From Ruegeria arenilitoris (lineage in GTDB: Bacteria > Pseudomonadota > Alphaproteobacteria > Rhodobacterales > Rhodobacteraceae), in the NCBI RefSeq assembly GCF_013035315.1, contig NZ_WQHP01000001.1:310001-374000 (forward strand): a stretch of DNA of 64,000 bases, written 5' to 3'. Shown here in pieces: positions 9,146-21,885 of this stretch (positions within the stretch are counted from its first letter, which is position 1; each line of letters starts with the position of its first letter). A model generated the notes under the pieces. That model was given only the letters and a program-made list of their open reading frames with translations. It was not told where the DNA came from and made no database searches. The translations under genes were made by a program, and so were the position numbers.

Positions 9146-9598
9146 ATGTCCGGCGAGAACGACCTGATCAAGCTGTATTCCGGGCGCATTTTGGCCCTTG
9201 CCGCAGATATTCCGCATCTGGAGCGGCTTGAGAACCCTGATGCGACCGTCAAAAAGCGCTCGCCCCTGTGTGGGTCAACCGTCACCGTGGACGTCAAGGT
9301 TCAGGATGGTCGGGTGTCGGGATTCGGTCAGGACGTTAAAGCCTGTGCGCTGGGTCAGGCCTCGGCTTCGGTTGTCGGATCGGCTGTGATCGGCGCGACA
9401 CGGGCGCAGATCGAAACTGCGCGGGATCAGCTATCGGATATGCTGAAAAAAGACGGCCCCGCCCCGGATGCGCCGTTTGACGGGCTGGAAGTACTCATGC
9501 CCGCGCGTGAATACAAGAACCGCCACGCCTCGATCCTGCTGGCGCTGGATGCAACTGCTGAGGCAGTTGCGCAGGCCGAGCAGGCCAATTGCGCCTGA
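9146..9598 (+). CDS. Iron-sulfur cluster assembly scaffold protein (SufU/NifU-N-like)
   Basis: 150 residues from the ATG at 9146. The scaffold pattern is NPDATVKKRSPLCGSTVTVDV and KACALGQASASVVGSAV, with C42 and C67 as cluster or zinc ligands and a further Cys at 149 at the very C-terminus. Family members hold a nascent Fe-S cluster or take sulfur from a desulfurase in the cytoplasm. Spacing is shorter than in IscU, and no suf/isc genes are nearby. Divergent from hisI across 66 bp. Confidence 0.83.
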   Translation: MSGENDLIKLYSGRILALAADIPHLERLENPDATVKKRSPLCGSTVTVDVKVQDGRVSGFGQDVKACALGQASASVVGSAVIGATRAQIETARDQLSDMLKKDGPAPDAPFDGLEVLMPAREYKNRHASILLALDATAEAVAQAEQANCA

Positions 9599-9657
9599 GC
9601 ATGGTAATTCGCTACAAACCAATCTAACCTCCGCGCAAAGTTGGGGGAGTTTTTGGT

Positions 9658-10296
9658 TTGAATAATTTGCTGGAACATTTCGTCACCCTTTGGGTGGTTA
9701 TTGACCCGATCGGCACCATACCTGTTTTTATCGCGGTTACAGCGGGCCTAAGCGCCGCTGCGCGGCGTAAAACGGCCCTGTTGGCCGCGATCATTAGTGC
9801 CGGCGTTCTGTTGTTCTTCCTTGTCTTCGGGCAGTTGTTGATCGAGGCTCTGGATATTGGCTTGAACTCATTCCAGGTGGCAGGCGGGATCATTCTGTTC
9901 CTGTTCGCGCTGACCATGATTTTTGGCGAAAGCAAGCAGGACATCGAACAGCGCGCCGCCGAGGACGATCAAGAAGACAAGTTTCACCAGCACAACCCTG
10001 CTATTTTCCCGCTGGCGGTGCCGTCTCTTGCATCACCGGGCGCGATGCTGGCGGTGGTGATCCTGACCGACAACAGCCGTTACAGCGCGACAGATCAGAG
10101 CATTACCGCATTGGTCATGCTGTCGGTCGTCGCGATCGCCTTTGTTTTGATGTTGCTTGCCGAGCCTATCATTCGTCTGATCGGCCACTCGGGCGCTGCC
10201 ATTATCAGCCGGATCATGGGCATGATCCTTGCTTCGGTCGCGGTAAATTCGGTTCTGTCGGCGATGTTGGAAATCTTTAGAACCGGGCAGCTATAA
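9658..10296 (+). CDS. MarC family integral membrane protein
   Basis: 212 residues with six predicted hydrophobic segments. MarC features: an N-terminal ValIleAspPro segment (VVIDPIGTIPVFIA), a central cytoplasmic acidic loop (AAEDDQEDKFHQHNP) and a second repeat beginning FPLAVPSLASPGAML. The start is TTG, with GGGGGAG eight bases upstream at 9643-9649. The function of MarC proteins is unknown despite the name. A paralogue of the same family is encoded at 54503-55165. Confidence 0.88.
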   Translation: MNNLLEHFVTLWVVIDPIGTIPVFIAVTAGLSAAARRKTALLAAIISAGVLLFFLVFGQLLIEALDIGLNSFQVAGGIILFLFALTMIFGESKQDIEQRAAEDDQEDKFHQHNPAIFPLAVPSLASPGAMLAVVILTDNSRYSATDQSITALVMLSVVAIAFVLMLLAEPIIRLIGHSGAAIISRIMGMILASVAVNSVLSAMLEIFRTGQL

Positions 10297-10335
10297 AAAA
10301 AACCGCCGCACCTTCCGGGCGGAAAGGGCGGCGGC
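10295..10335 (-). terminator. Intrinsic terminator of the 40-residue membrane protein gene
   Basis: Read on the minus strand: GCCGCCG.../...CGGCGG stem (10328-10334 with 10303-10309) followed by eight Ts (10302-10295). The T-run is only on this strand, so the terminator belongs to the small gene at 10483-10605, not to the marC gene that ends here. Confidence 0.8.
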
Positions 10336-10482
10336 AGGCAATGCGTGTCTCGTGTGGGATCCGGTTTTCCGCGCAGGGCCGAGGCATGGCCCTTTCAAGG
10401 GAATTGGGACAGGCAGGTCACCCTTGACTGAAATGGGGACGACAGCACGGTATTTTCGGCACGAGATCGCAGGCAGAAAGGG
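10336..10482 (-). other. 3' untranslated stretch of the small membrane-protein gene
   Basis: About 150 bp between the small gene's stop and its terminator. No ORF seen; contains short repeats (e.g. CCCTTTCAAGGGAATTGGG around 10390) that may fold. Confidence 0.4.
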
Positions 10483-10605
10483 TCAGAACGTTCCGGGTAG
10501 GTGAAGGGCAACGACCAAAATAACCACCAGGGACACCGCGCCCGCCGCATCCTGCAAAAGCGTGGACTGCGAGCGGCTAATGGCGGTTCTGATCTGGGTT
10601 AGCAT
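10483..10605 (-). CDS. Small single-pass membrane protein, 40 residues
   Basis: Short ORF on the minus strand beginning MLTQIRTAISRSQ and ending LHLPGTF. It is preceded by GGAGGTGAG, a near-perfect ribosome binding site six to seven bases from the ATG, which is the main reason to believe it. Residues 1-18 are polar with two Arg; residues about 20-36 (AAGAVSLVVILVVALHL) form one transmembrane helix, so a cytoplasmic N-terminus is expected. It has its own terminator at 10295-10335. It does not match any family I can name; function unknown. Its upstream region (10606-10716) is AT-rich and could hold the promoter. Confidence 0.7.
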   Translation of the reverse strand: MLTQIRTAISRSQSTLLQDAAGAVSLVVILVVALHLPGTF

Positions 10606-10716
10606 GGTCTCACCTCCGGTCGGGTTTTAATCCTTTGTTGACCTTTTGTTCTCATATTTTGCCGAGTCGGTAAAGAACTTTTTGCGAACATTTGTGAACT
10701 TATGGGAACGCTTTCG

Positions 10717-14981
<4,265 letters not shown>

Positions 14982-15054
14982 GCTAGGTCCAGCCGTGCTG
15001 TTCAGTGAGTGAGCGGGCCGCCCTGGACCAGCGGCGGCTGAATTTCACGAAAGG

Positions 15055-15771
15055 TCAGGCTCCAACCGCGATCCGGCGGTCATCCACGCTGTTGCTTTGG
15101 GGGTCTCGAAGGACATATCCCCTGCCCCAGACCGTTTCGATATAGTTTTCGCCGCCCGTTGCGTTGCTGAGTTTCTTTCGCAGCTTACAGATGAACACAT
15201 CGATGATCTTAAGCTCAGGTTCATCCATGCCGCCGTAGAGATGGTTCAGGAACATCTCTTTCGTTAACGTGGTTCCTTTGCGCAGGCTGAGCAGTTCCAG
15301 CATCTGGTATTCCTTGCCGGTCAAATGCACGGCTTTGCCTTCAACCTCGACGGTTTTCGCGTCCAGATTAACAGCCACACGTCCGGTATGGATGACGGAC
15401 TGCGAATGCCCCTTGGACCGCCTGATGATCGCGTGAATACGCGCCACGAGTTCTTCGCGGTGGAAGGGCTTGGTCAAGTAATCGTCGGCGCCACAGCCAA
15501 AGCCTTTGATCTTGCTTTCAGTATCATCCGCACCTGACAGGATCAGGATTGGAGTTTCGACGCGAGAAATGCGCAGTTGACGCAGAACTTCATGCCCATT
15601 CATATCCGGTAGATTCAGGTCCAGAAGGATCAGGTCATAATCGTACAGCTTGGCAAGATCGATGCCTTCTTCGCCCAGGTCCGTCGCGTAGGCGTTCAGA
15701 TTGGCGTGCGTCAGCATCAATTCGATGCTTTTGGACGTGGTGGGATCATCCTCGACAAGAAGAATACGCAT
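15055..15771 (-). CDS. ctrA: Cell cycle/GTA master response regulator CtrA
   Basis: 238 residues. OmpR-type regulator: receiver domain with phosphoacceptor D51 ([13 protein letters not shown]) and K101, then a winged helix-turn-helix ([32 protein letters not shown]) that binds TTAA-N7-TTAA sites. In Rhodobacterales CtrA is dispensable for growth and controls motility, GTA production and quorum-linked functions. The C-terminus ends in [12 protein letters not shown], not the Ala-Ala proteolysis tail of Caulobacter. It lies downstream of sciP, which encodes its antagonist, and the intergenic region carries CtrA-like boxes. A GC-rich hairpin follows the stop (15008-15040). Confidence 0.97.
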   Translation of the reverse strand: MRILLVEDDPTTSKSIELMLTHANLNAYATDLGEEGIDLAKLYDYDLILLDLNLPDMNGHEVLRQLRISRVETPILILSGADDTESKIKGFGCGADDYLTKPFHREELVARIHAIIRRSKGHSQSVIHTGRVAVNLDAKTVEVEGKAVHLTGKEYQMLELLSLRKGTTLTKEMFLNHLYGGMDEPELKIIDVFICKLRKKLSNATGGENYIETVWGRGYVLRDPQSNSVDDRRIAVGA

Positions 15772-15793
15772 TTACTGCTCCAATTCGGGTCAA

Positions 15794-15852
15794 TTAACCA
15801 TTTTCAATTCAGCCTGTACAAAAAATGGTTAATTTGACGTTATCGTTGAATC
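15794..15852. promoter_or_regulatory. ctrA control region: inverted repeat, CtrA box and GANTC site
   Basis: An 11-bp perfect inverted repeat TTAACCATTTT (15794-15804)/AAAATGGTTAA (15822-15832) lies 23-61 bp upstream of the ctrA start. Next to it TTAA-N7-TTAT (15829-15843) is close to the CtrA consensus, and GAATC (15848-15852) is a CcrM methylation site. This arrangement suggests autoregulation and possibly methylation-dependent timing. Confidence 0.55.
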
Positions 15853-15854
15853 AT

Positions 15855-16148
15855 TTATTCACGCTCATCTTTAGGTTGTCGATGTTTTCTTAAAGCAGTG
15901 ACCTTGAAAGCGTCCGTCCCGTGGTCAGCCACCGCGGATACCCACGAATTGAACTCTTCATCGCTGAGACCGTACCTCTTCTTGGCATCTGATAGCGAAA
16001 TCAGCCCATATAGAACGCCGCGCACCACGATGATCTTACGAGAGGCGACCCATCTGGTCGTCTCGGCTGGTGGCAGATCAGCACGCGATAGAACCGTTCC
16101 ATCAGGCAGGGTTACAGACCTTGGCCCTTCGACTTTGTGCAAAAACAT
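15855..16148 (-). CDS. sciP: CtrA inhibitor SciP (DUF1153)
   Basis: 97 residues from the ATG at 16148, chosen because AAGGGGCGAG precedes it; an in-frame start 36 bp upstream lacks this. Family signature: GPRSVTLPDGTVLSRADLPPAETTRWVASRKIIVV, then a helix-turn-helix YGLSDEEFNSWVSAVADHG. In Caulobacter SciP binds CtrA and DNA and blocks CtrA-activated transcription. Being directly upstream of ctrA and in the same direction places activator and inhibitor in one locus. Confidence 0.9.
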   Translation of the reverse strand: MFLHKVEGPRSVTLPDGTVLSRADLPPAETTRWVASRKIIVVRGVLYGLISLSDAKKRYGLSDEEFNSWVSAVADHGTDAFKVTALRKHRQPKDERE

Positions 16149-16215
16149 CTCTCGCCCCTTTTTCAACTGCGACAAAGCTGCCAACAGCCTACTTAATGCC
16201 GCGTGAAACCGCCCC

Positions 16216-16243
16216 TTGAGAGTGTGTAGAATTTTCCTATATT
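16216..16243 (+). promoter_or_regulatory. Predicted promoter of mnmA
   Basis: TTGAGA (16216-16221), 16-bp spacer, TATATT (16238-16243), 35 bp before the mnmA start in the divergent sciP-mnmA gap. Confidence 0.5.
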
Positions 16244-16277
16244 CTGCCGGTCTTTCTTAACGCGCACTGGAATCGTC

Positions 16278-17423
16278 ATGGCCCTCGATACCGAGACACC
16301 GCTGAACTCGCTTGGCTTTGCCAAACCCCCGTCGGAAACACGGGTGGTTGTGGCCATGTCCGGCGGCGTAGACAGCTCCGTTGTCGCCGCATACCTCGCT
16401 GATCAGGGCTATGACGTGGTTGGCGTGACACTGCAGTTGTATGATCACGGCGCGGCGCTGGCTAAAAAAGGCGCGTGTTGTGCTGGTATCGATATCCATG
16501 ATGCCCGCCGCGTCGCCGAAGAGCGCGGCTTTCCGCACTACGTTCTGGATTACGAGAACATTTTCAAGGACGCCGTGATCGATGAGTTCGCCGACAGCTA
16601 TCTGGCCGGCGCGACTCCCGTGCCGTGCATCCGCTGCAATGAGCGGGTGAAGTTCAAGGACCTGCTGGAAACCGCCAAAGATCTTGAGGCCGATTGCATG
16701 GCCACCGGGCACTATATCCAGCGCAAGATGGGTGCTAACGGCCCCGAGCTGCACAGCGCTGAGGATGCGAACCGGGATCAATCCTACTTCCTGTTCTCGA
16801 CCACGCCCGAGCAGCTGGACTTTCTGCGCTTTCCGCTGGGCCACCTGCCCTCCAAAGACGCGACCCGCGAGATGGCCGCGCAGTATGGCCTGTCGGTGGC
16901 TGATAAGCCCGACAGCCAGGACATCTGTTTCGTGCCCAATGGCAACTATGCCAGCGTGATCGAGAAACTGCGCCCTGGCGCTGCCGAGCCGGGCGAGATC
17001 GTTCATGCCGACGGTCGCGTACTGGCCCAGCACAACGGCGTGATCCATTACACAATCGGTCAACGCCGCGGTTTGGGGATCGGCGGACTGACCGAGCCGC
17101 TATACGTTGTGAAACTGGACGTGGACAAAAAACAGGTTGTCGTCGGCCCGAAAGAGATGCTGGCCACACGCACTGTTCCCGTGCGTGAGATCAACTGGTT
17201 GGGAGACGAACCCTTTACATCGCGTGATGAATGGCACTTATCAGTAAAAGTACGGTCCACGCGTCCGCCGCGTGAAGCGATCGTCCGGCCCCTGTCGGAC
17301 ACCACCGCTGAGGTCGAGCTGCTGACACCGGAAGAAGGCATCTCACCCGGTCAGGCTTGCGTGTTCTACGCCAATGAAGGTAGCCGCATCTTTGGCGGCG
17401 GCTGGATCTGGCGCGGGTATTAA
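16278..17423 (+). CDS. mnmA: tRNA-specific 2-thiouridylase MnmA
   Basis: 381 residues. Adds sulfur to U34 of tRNA-Glu, -Gln and -Lys using ATP and a persulfide relay. PP-loop SGGVDSS at residues 28-34; catalytic cysteines C117 ([13 protein letters not shown]) and C217 (SQDICFVP); C-terminal barrel with [12 protein letters not shown]. The TusA-like protein encoded at 45654 could belong to the same sulfur relay, though that is only inference. Divergent from sciP. Confidence 0.97.
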   Translation: MALDTETPLNSLGFAKPPSETRVVVAMSGGVDSSVVAAYLADQGYDVVGVTLQLYDHGAALAKKGACCAGIDIHDARRVAEERGFPHYVLDYENIFKDAVIDEFADSYLAGATPVPCIRCNERVKFKDLLETAKDLEADCMATGHYIQRKMGANGPELHSAEDANRDQSYFLFSTTPEQLDFLRFPLGHLPSKDATREMAAQYGLSVADKPDSQDICFVPNGNYASVIEKLRPGAAEPGEIVHADGRVLAQHNGVIHYTIGQRRGLGIGGLTEPLYVVKLDVDKKQVVVGPKEMLATRTVPVREINWLGDEPFTSRDEWHLSVKVRSTRPPREAIVRPLSDTTAEVELLTPEEGISPGQACVFYANEGSRIFGGGWIWRGY

Positions 17424-17433
17424 ACCTCGGGGA

Positions 17434-18009
17434 TCACAATACGTCTGTCGGGCTGTTCACTAGGATATACAGCCCGACGGCAACCATGATGTAAGGCGCG
17501 ATCCGGTCCAATCTTGCGAACCTCGGACCAAGCACCTGCGCTCGCGGCGCGCCCCAGCTGGCGATTAGGATTAACGCTGTCAGGGCGCACCCCGCCCCAA
17601 TGAGCGCCGTCACGCGAAACGCAGGCGCCGAATCCGCAAAAAGCGGTGTCATTGCCGCCAGCGTATCCATCGAAAGACTAAGAAACAGGGCAATGACTGA
17701 AGGTGTCGCCCCTGAATTGGTGTGTCGACGCACATCCGAGCCCTTGGCTTGTTGCCAAATACCGTACAACCCAAGGGACAACGGTATGAAACCAAGATAA
17801 CCTACCCAATCCAGAAATCTGCTCTGATCCAGCCCGGTCGCAATGATCAGCGCCAAAGCCAGGATGATAGTCTGCGCCACAGCAAATCCGACAACAGCAC
17901 GGCGTGTCTGGATCACCATTATCAGACCAAAGAGAACGACCAGATTGTCCAGATTGGTCGAAACGGTAACAATCGCAGCTGAAATTGCGAACAGGATATG
18001 TTCAAGCAT
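17434..18009 (-). CDS. CadD/LysE-like membrane transporter
   Basis: 191 residues, five to six hydrophobic helices. The N-terminal segment AISAAIVTVSTNLDNLVVLFGLIMV carries the TN-D-N/D motif of the cadmium-resistance (CadD) transporters, and the second half repeats it as SLSMDTLAAMTPLF. Likely exports a cation or small solute across the inner membrane; the substrate is unproven. Its start overlaps the end of lpxB by 8 bp, so it is translated as the last gene of the envelope operon, an unusual place for such a gene. Confidence 0.65.
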   Translation of the reverse strand: MLEHILFAISAAIVTVSTNLDNLVVLFGLIMVIQTRRAVVGFAVAQTIILALALIIATGLDQSRFLDWVGYLGFIPLSLGLYGIWQQAKGSDVRRHTNSGATPSVIALFLSLSMDTLAAMTPLFADSAPAFRVTALIGAGCALTALILIASWGAPRAQVLGPRFARLDRIAPYIMVAVGLYILVNSPTDVL

Positions 18010-19168
18010 GGTGGTCGGGCAGCCTGTTCAATACCGCACGCGCTGCGCGCAACCCCGGTGCTTCGCCGCCGCGTCCCAAGCGATCCATGGTCAGGTCCAT
18101 CGCGTTCTGCTGCGCTCCCGGGTTTGTAGCTACATCTGACAATGCCGCGGCGATCTTGGCCGGTTCGCAATCATCCAACAGGCATTCGGGCACTGCACGA
18201 GTATCAGAGACCAGATTGACCAGTGTCACGGTGTCCAGGTTGACCATCCGCTTTGCAATCAACGTGGTCAGCCAGTTTAGGTTGTAGGCAATCACCATCG
18301 GTGTCGCCTGCGCCGCCAACTCCAGCGAGACTGTCCCAGACGCGGCCAAGGCAAGATCGGCTGCTGCGAAAGCTGCACGCTTTTGCGCCTGTGCCTGATC
18401 CGAGGGTAAATTGCGTGGATCAACGACGACCGGCGACCCGGGCCAGTCGCGGACATGCACGGTCACTGCATCGACCATATGGGCCACTGCCGGAACCACG
18501 ACGCGTGTACCCGGGCGGTTCTCCAGAAACAAGCGTAGTGCCTCACCGAACACAGGGGCAAGCCGATCGACCTCGCCCCGGCGCGAGCCAGGCAGAGCCA
18601 GCACCAGCGGCGCCTGCCCCAAACCCTGCGCCTCGCGAAAGGCTTGAATGTCATGATCGGTGGCAACCGGTTCCCCCACGACGGGGTGGCCGACAAAGTC
18701 GCACTCCATCCCCGCGCGCTCCATATAGGGCGGCTCAAACGGTAGCAGGGCCAGCACATGGTCGATGACCTTGGCCATTTTGTCCGCGCGCCCTGGCCTC
18801 CAGGCCCACACGCTGGGAGCGACGTAGTGCACGGTCCGAGTGCTACTCTGTTCTTTGACCAGCTTTGCAACGCGCAGCGAGAAATCCGGACTGTCGATGG
18901 TAATCAGCACATCCGGCTTGGTATCCAGAACCGCCTGTGCGGTCTCAGCAATCCGCCGTTTGAGGTGGAAAAACTTGGGTAGGACCTCGACCAGCCCCAT
19001 CACCGAAAGCTCGGACATCGGAAACAGGCTGTCCAAGCCTTGTGCTTCCATTAAGGGGCCGCCGACGCCGTGGAATTCCACCTCGGGAACCAGCGTACGT
19101 AACCCTTCCATCAGTGCTCCGCCAAGCCGGTCCCCCGAAGGTTCACCGGCAACGACGAAAACCCGCAT
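18002..19168 (-). CDS. lpxB: Lipid-A-disaccharide synthase
   Basis: 388 residues from the ATG at 19168, which overlaps the lpxI stop (TGATG). GT-B fold glycosyltransferase joining UDP-2,3-diacylglucosamine and lipid X at the inner membrane face. Motifs: VVAGEPSGDRLGGALM at the N-terminus, FHGVGGPLMEAQGL, VTIDSPDFSLRVAK-like ITIDSPDF, HYVAPSVWAWRPGRA, and ALPGSRRGEVDRL. Follows lpxI directly, so LpxI product feeds LpxB. Confidence 0.97.
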   Translation of the reverse strand: MRVFVVAGEPSGDRLGGALMEGLRTLVPEVEFHGVGGPLMEAQGLDSLFPMSELSVMGLVEVLPKFFHLKRRIAETAQAVLDTKPDVLITIDSPDFSLRVAKLVKEQSSTRTVHYVAPSVWAWRPGRADKMAKVIDHVLALLPFEPPYMERAGMECDFVGHPVVGEPVATDHDIQAFREAQGLGQAPLVLALPGSRRGEVDRLAPVFGEALRLFLENRPGTRVVVPAVAHMVDAVTVHVRDWPGSPVVVDPRNLPSDQAQAQKRAAFAAADLALAASGTVSLELAAQATPMVIAYNLNWLTTLIAKRMVNLDTVTLVNLVSDTRAVPECLLDDCEPAKIAAALSDVATNPGAQQNAMDLTMDRLGRGGEAPGLRAARAVLNRLPDHHA

Positions 19169-19962
19169 CAGTTCGTCCGCTCGCGCACGTAGAGGAACAA
19201 ACCTAGCCGATCGCATTCGGCAATCACTCGGTCTTTCTCAAGAACGAGAACACCGCCCTTTTCGATCACGATCCCCGAAAGACCGGCCGCAACCGCGCCC
19301 GAGACGGTATCGGGTCCAATGGCTGGCAGATCGGCACGACGGTCCTGGTCCGGTTTGGGAGCTTTAAACAGCACGCCGCCGCCTGCATCGGGGCGTTGCG
19401 TCAGCGACTGCAGCATCCAAGCGGTGCCAAAAATGTTCTCGATGGCCAGCGCCTGTCGTCTCAGGACCACGCAGGCCTGCCCGAGATCTGCCGCACCCAT
19501 CGCGCTTACAATGCCAGAGGCACGGTCGGCGTCAGCCAGATCCGCCTCGGACGGCTGCGCCTGTGTCAGGCATCCAAGTTGAGGCAACAGGTTCGGCGCG
19601 ATTTCATGCGCGGCCTTCACCTCAAGCCCGGCCTCTTCAAAAATGCCGATTACTGCGCGCAGTGCAGCGTCGTCACCCGACATGATGGCCTGCTGCAGAA
19701 TTGGGACCAGAGGCATCGTTGCCGCATCGATCCGCGCCGGGTCAATCGGGGGGCGTCCGACGGCACCGGCCATGCAAATCTGGGTCACGCCGCGCGCTTT
19801 GATCTCGGCGATAAAGCTGCCGACCTGTTCCAAAGGAAACTCGACGTCCGGGGTCAGAGTATCGGGCCGAAACCCCTCCATCGCGCAGATGACCGGGCGT
19901 TCGCTCAATTGTGCGACGACCTCGCCCGGCAAAACGCCCGTTCCCGCAATCAGCGCCAGCAT
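19168..19962 (-). CDS. lpxI: UDP-2,3-diacylglucosamine pyrophosphatase LpxI (DUF1009)
   Basis: 264 residues. Makes lipid X from UDP-2,3-diacylglucosamine; the alphaproteobacterial replacement for LpxH, with an unrelated fold. Seen: N-terminal LALIAGTGVLPGEVVAQL, QICMAGAVGRPP, and C-terminal PDQDRRADLPAIGPDTV followed by GVLVLEKDRVIAECDR. Lies between lpxA (3 bp gap) and lpxB (1-nt overlap), the conserved order in this group. No lpxH seen in the window. Confidence 0.94.
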   Translation of the reverse strand: MLALIAGTGVLPGEVVAQLSERPVICAMEGFRPDTLTPDVEFPLEQVGSFIAEIKARGVTQICMAGAVGRPPIDPARIDAATMPLVPILQQAIMSGDDAALRAVIGIFEEAGLEVKAAHEIAPNLLPQLGCLTQAQPSEADLADADRASGIVSAMGAADLGQACVVLRRQALAIENIFGTAWMLQSLTQRPDAGGGVLFKAPKPDQDRRADLPAIGPDTVSGAVAAGLSGIVIEKGGVLVLEKDRVIAECDRLGLFLYVRERTN

Positions 19963-19965
19963 GCG

Positions 19966-20751
19966 TTACTTCCCCGGCGTCAGGAAAGACCGGTCCGAGT
20001 GGCCAGTCACGAAATCAACGATCCGTTGAACGTATTCGCTTTCGTTGTCGATCCCAACACGATGCGCCCGTTCCATGAATGTCCCGTCGCCCTTGGACAG
20101 TTCGCGGAAAGCTGCGCGCAACGCAGCAATGTCTTCGCGCGACACGCCACGGCGTTTTAGACCAACAAGGTTCAGGCCGTCCAGTTCCCCCCTTGGGGCC
20201 TGGACCAGACCGTATGGAATGACATCATTCGGAACCATCGTAAGCGCGCCGATGATCGCGCCACGGCCAACGCGCACCCATTGGTGCAGGCCAGAGATAC
20301 CGCCGACGATCACATCATCCTCGATAATGCAGTGACCCGCAGCACCCGCGTGGTTCACCATGATAACACGATTGCCGATCTGAACGTCATGAGCCACATG
20401 CACGCCTGCCATGAACAGGCAATCGTCGCCAATCCGAGTCACTCCGCCACCACCATCGGTTCCGGTATTGATCGTGACATGTTCACGGATCCGGTTTCGC
20501 TTGCCGATCTCAAGGCTCGTGTTCTCACCGCCGAACTTCAAGTCCTGCGGTATCTCGCCAATGACCGAGAAGTTGAAGATGACCGTGTCTTCGCCGACCG
20601 AAGTATCGCCAGTCACAACAACATGCGATTTCAGCTCGACCCGGTCGCCCAGTTTGACCTGGCTGCCAACAAAGCAGAACGGGCCGATCACACAGCCCTC
20701 GCCGATCTGCGCACCGTCTTCAATGATTGCGCTTGGGTGGATGCCGCTCAT
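19966..20751 (-). CDS. lpxA: Acyl-ACP:UDP-N-acetylglucosamine O-acyltransferase
   Basis: 261 residues from the ATG at 20751, which overlaps the fabZ stop as ATGA; seven extra upstream residues are possible. First step of lipid A synthesis. The protein is mostly left-handed beta-helix made of hexapeptide repeats (for example [20 protein letters not shown]), with the catalytic His region [12 protein letters not shown] and a C-terminal helical domain. Its normal partner fabZ lies upstream and competes for the same hydroxyacyl-ACP pool. Confidence 0.97.
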   Translation of the reverse strand: MSGIHPSAIIEDGAQIGEGCVIGPFCFVGSQVKLGDRVELKSHVVVTGDTSVGEDTVIFNFSVIGEIPQDLKFGGENTSLEIGKRNRIREHVTINTGTDGGGGVTRIGDDCLFMAGVHVAHDVQIGNRVIMVNHAGAAGHCIIEDDVIVGGISGLHQWVRVGRGAIIGALTMVPNDVIPYGLVQAPRGELDGLNLVGLKRRGVSREDIAALRAAFRELSKGDGTFMERAHRVGIDNESEYVQRIVDFVTGHSDRSFLTPGK

Positions 20752-21221
20752 GTCGTCTTTTCCATGTCCCAATCAACATAGGCCGAGAATTCGGCTTCGG
20801 CTGCGACTTCTCCCTCGACCGTCGCGCGGCCTGCGAATTTGAAGATTTTTCCGCCCTTCTTACCGCGCACGGTTTCAACATGCATTTCAAGCACGTCACC
20901 GGGGATCACTTTGCGGCGGAATTTGCATTTGTCGATGTTCATGAAATAGATCAGCAACTCGCTGTCGATCACATCCATCCCGACACCCAGCATCACGCCC
21001 GCGGTCTGTGCCATCGCCTCGACAATGGTGACACCGGGCATGATCGGCGTGCCCGGGAAGTGGCCCTGAAAATGCGGTTCGTTCATGGTGACGTTCTTGA
21101 TACCAACCGCCGACTGGTAGCCCGAGATGTCGACCACCTTGTCCACCAAAAGAAACGGATAGCGGTGCGGCAAGATCCGCTGGATCAGCTGAATGTCTGC
21201 GCTTTTGGTTTCCGTGGTCAT
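20748..21221 (-). CDS. fabZ: 3-hydroxyacyl-[acyl-carrier-protein] dehydratase
   Basis: 157 residues. Hotdog-fold dehydratase of type II fatty acid synthesis. Catalytic H54 in [16 protein letters not shown] and E68 in [25 protein letters not shown] near the start is the family signature. Sits between ompH and lpxA, as in most proteobacterial envelope clusters, and is coupled to lpxA by ATGA. Confidence 0.97.
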   Translation of the reverse strand: MTTETKSADIQLIQRILPHRYPFLLVDKVVDISGYQSAVGIKNVTMNEPHFQGHFPGTPIMPGVTIVEAMAQTAGVMLGVGMDVIDSELLIYFMNIDKCKFRRKVIPGDVLEMHVETVRGKKGGKIFKFAGRATVEGEVAAEAEFSAYVDWDMEKTT

Positions 21222-21293
21222 TGTGCAGTCGTCCCGTTATGGATTTCTCTTTGTCGCGTGGTTAGCAACACAGCGCCCCAAGGGCAAGCGAAC

Positions 21294-21878
21294 CTATTCG
21301 CGGTCCTGGTTCTCAAGTTGGCTACCGTCGCCAATCCGTTCATTGATCCGCGCAATCGCTGCATCGGTCACGTCGGTTCGATCCGAGCTGAGGAACACGT
21401 TGGATCGTTCGATCACGATCGACGCCCCGGACTCGCGCAAAAGCTCAATCAGAATAGGTTGTGCGAGTTCGAAAAAGGTCTGTCGGGCCTCTTCGCTCTG
21501 GCGCGCCAGGGCATCCAGTTTGGCGCGCTGGCCCTCGCGATGAGACTGTACCTTATTGTCAAACGCCTCGGCCAACGGGCGGAACTCTTCCGGCTCCAGT
21601 TCGGCACGTTTTTCGGTCAGGTCTTTTTCTTCCCTGCTGAGTTCGGCAACGATGCGTTCGTTTTCTTCGGCCAGCAGGGCACCTTCGGATTCGACCTGAC
21701 GCAAAACGCGTTGGCCAAATTGCGACTCGGTGAACAGGCGGTCGCTGGATAAGGTCAGAACTTCGGCCTGCGGTACGCCCAATTGCTGGGCATGCGCAAC
21801 CGATGCGCCGATCAAAGCCAACAAAATGCACAGGGCCCGCAAAGGGCCCTGCACGATCGAGTAGATTGAATTTGACAT
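21294..21878 (-). CDS. OmpH/Skp-family periplasmic chaperone
   Basis: 194 residues. Hydrophobic N-terminal signal segment (LRALCILLALIGASVAHA) with a likely cleavage after AHA. The remainder is charged coiled coil (residues about 60-140) followed by LIELLRESGASIVIERSNVFLSSDRTDVTDAAI, the OmpH C-terminal pattern. Skp proteins hold unfolded outer-membrane proteins on the way to BamA, which is encoded 8 bp upstream. Acidic tail is unusual compared with basic E. coli Skp. Confidence 0.88.
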   Translation of the reverse strand: MSNSIYSIVQGPLRALCILLALIGASVAHAQQLGVPQAEVLTLSSDRLFTESQFGQRVLRQVESEGALLAEENERIVAELSREEKDLTEKRAELEPEEFRPLAEAFDNKVQSHREGQRAKLDALARQSEEARQTFFELAQPILIELLRESGASIVIERSNVFLSSDRTDVTDAAIARINERIGDGSQLENQDRE

Positions 21879-21885
21879 CCGGGGA

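Noticed and set aside
20727..21752. 341-residue + strand ORF over fabZ and ompH
   Set aside because: Antisense shadow covering two well-defined genes.
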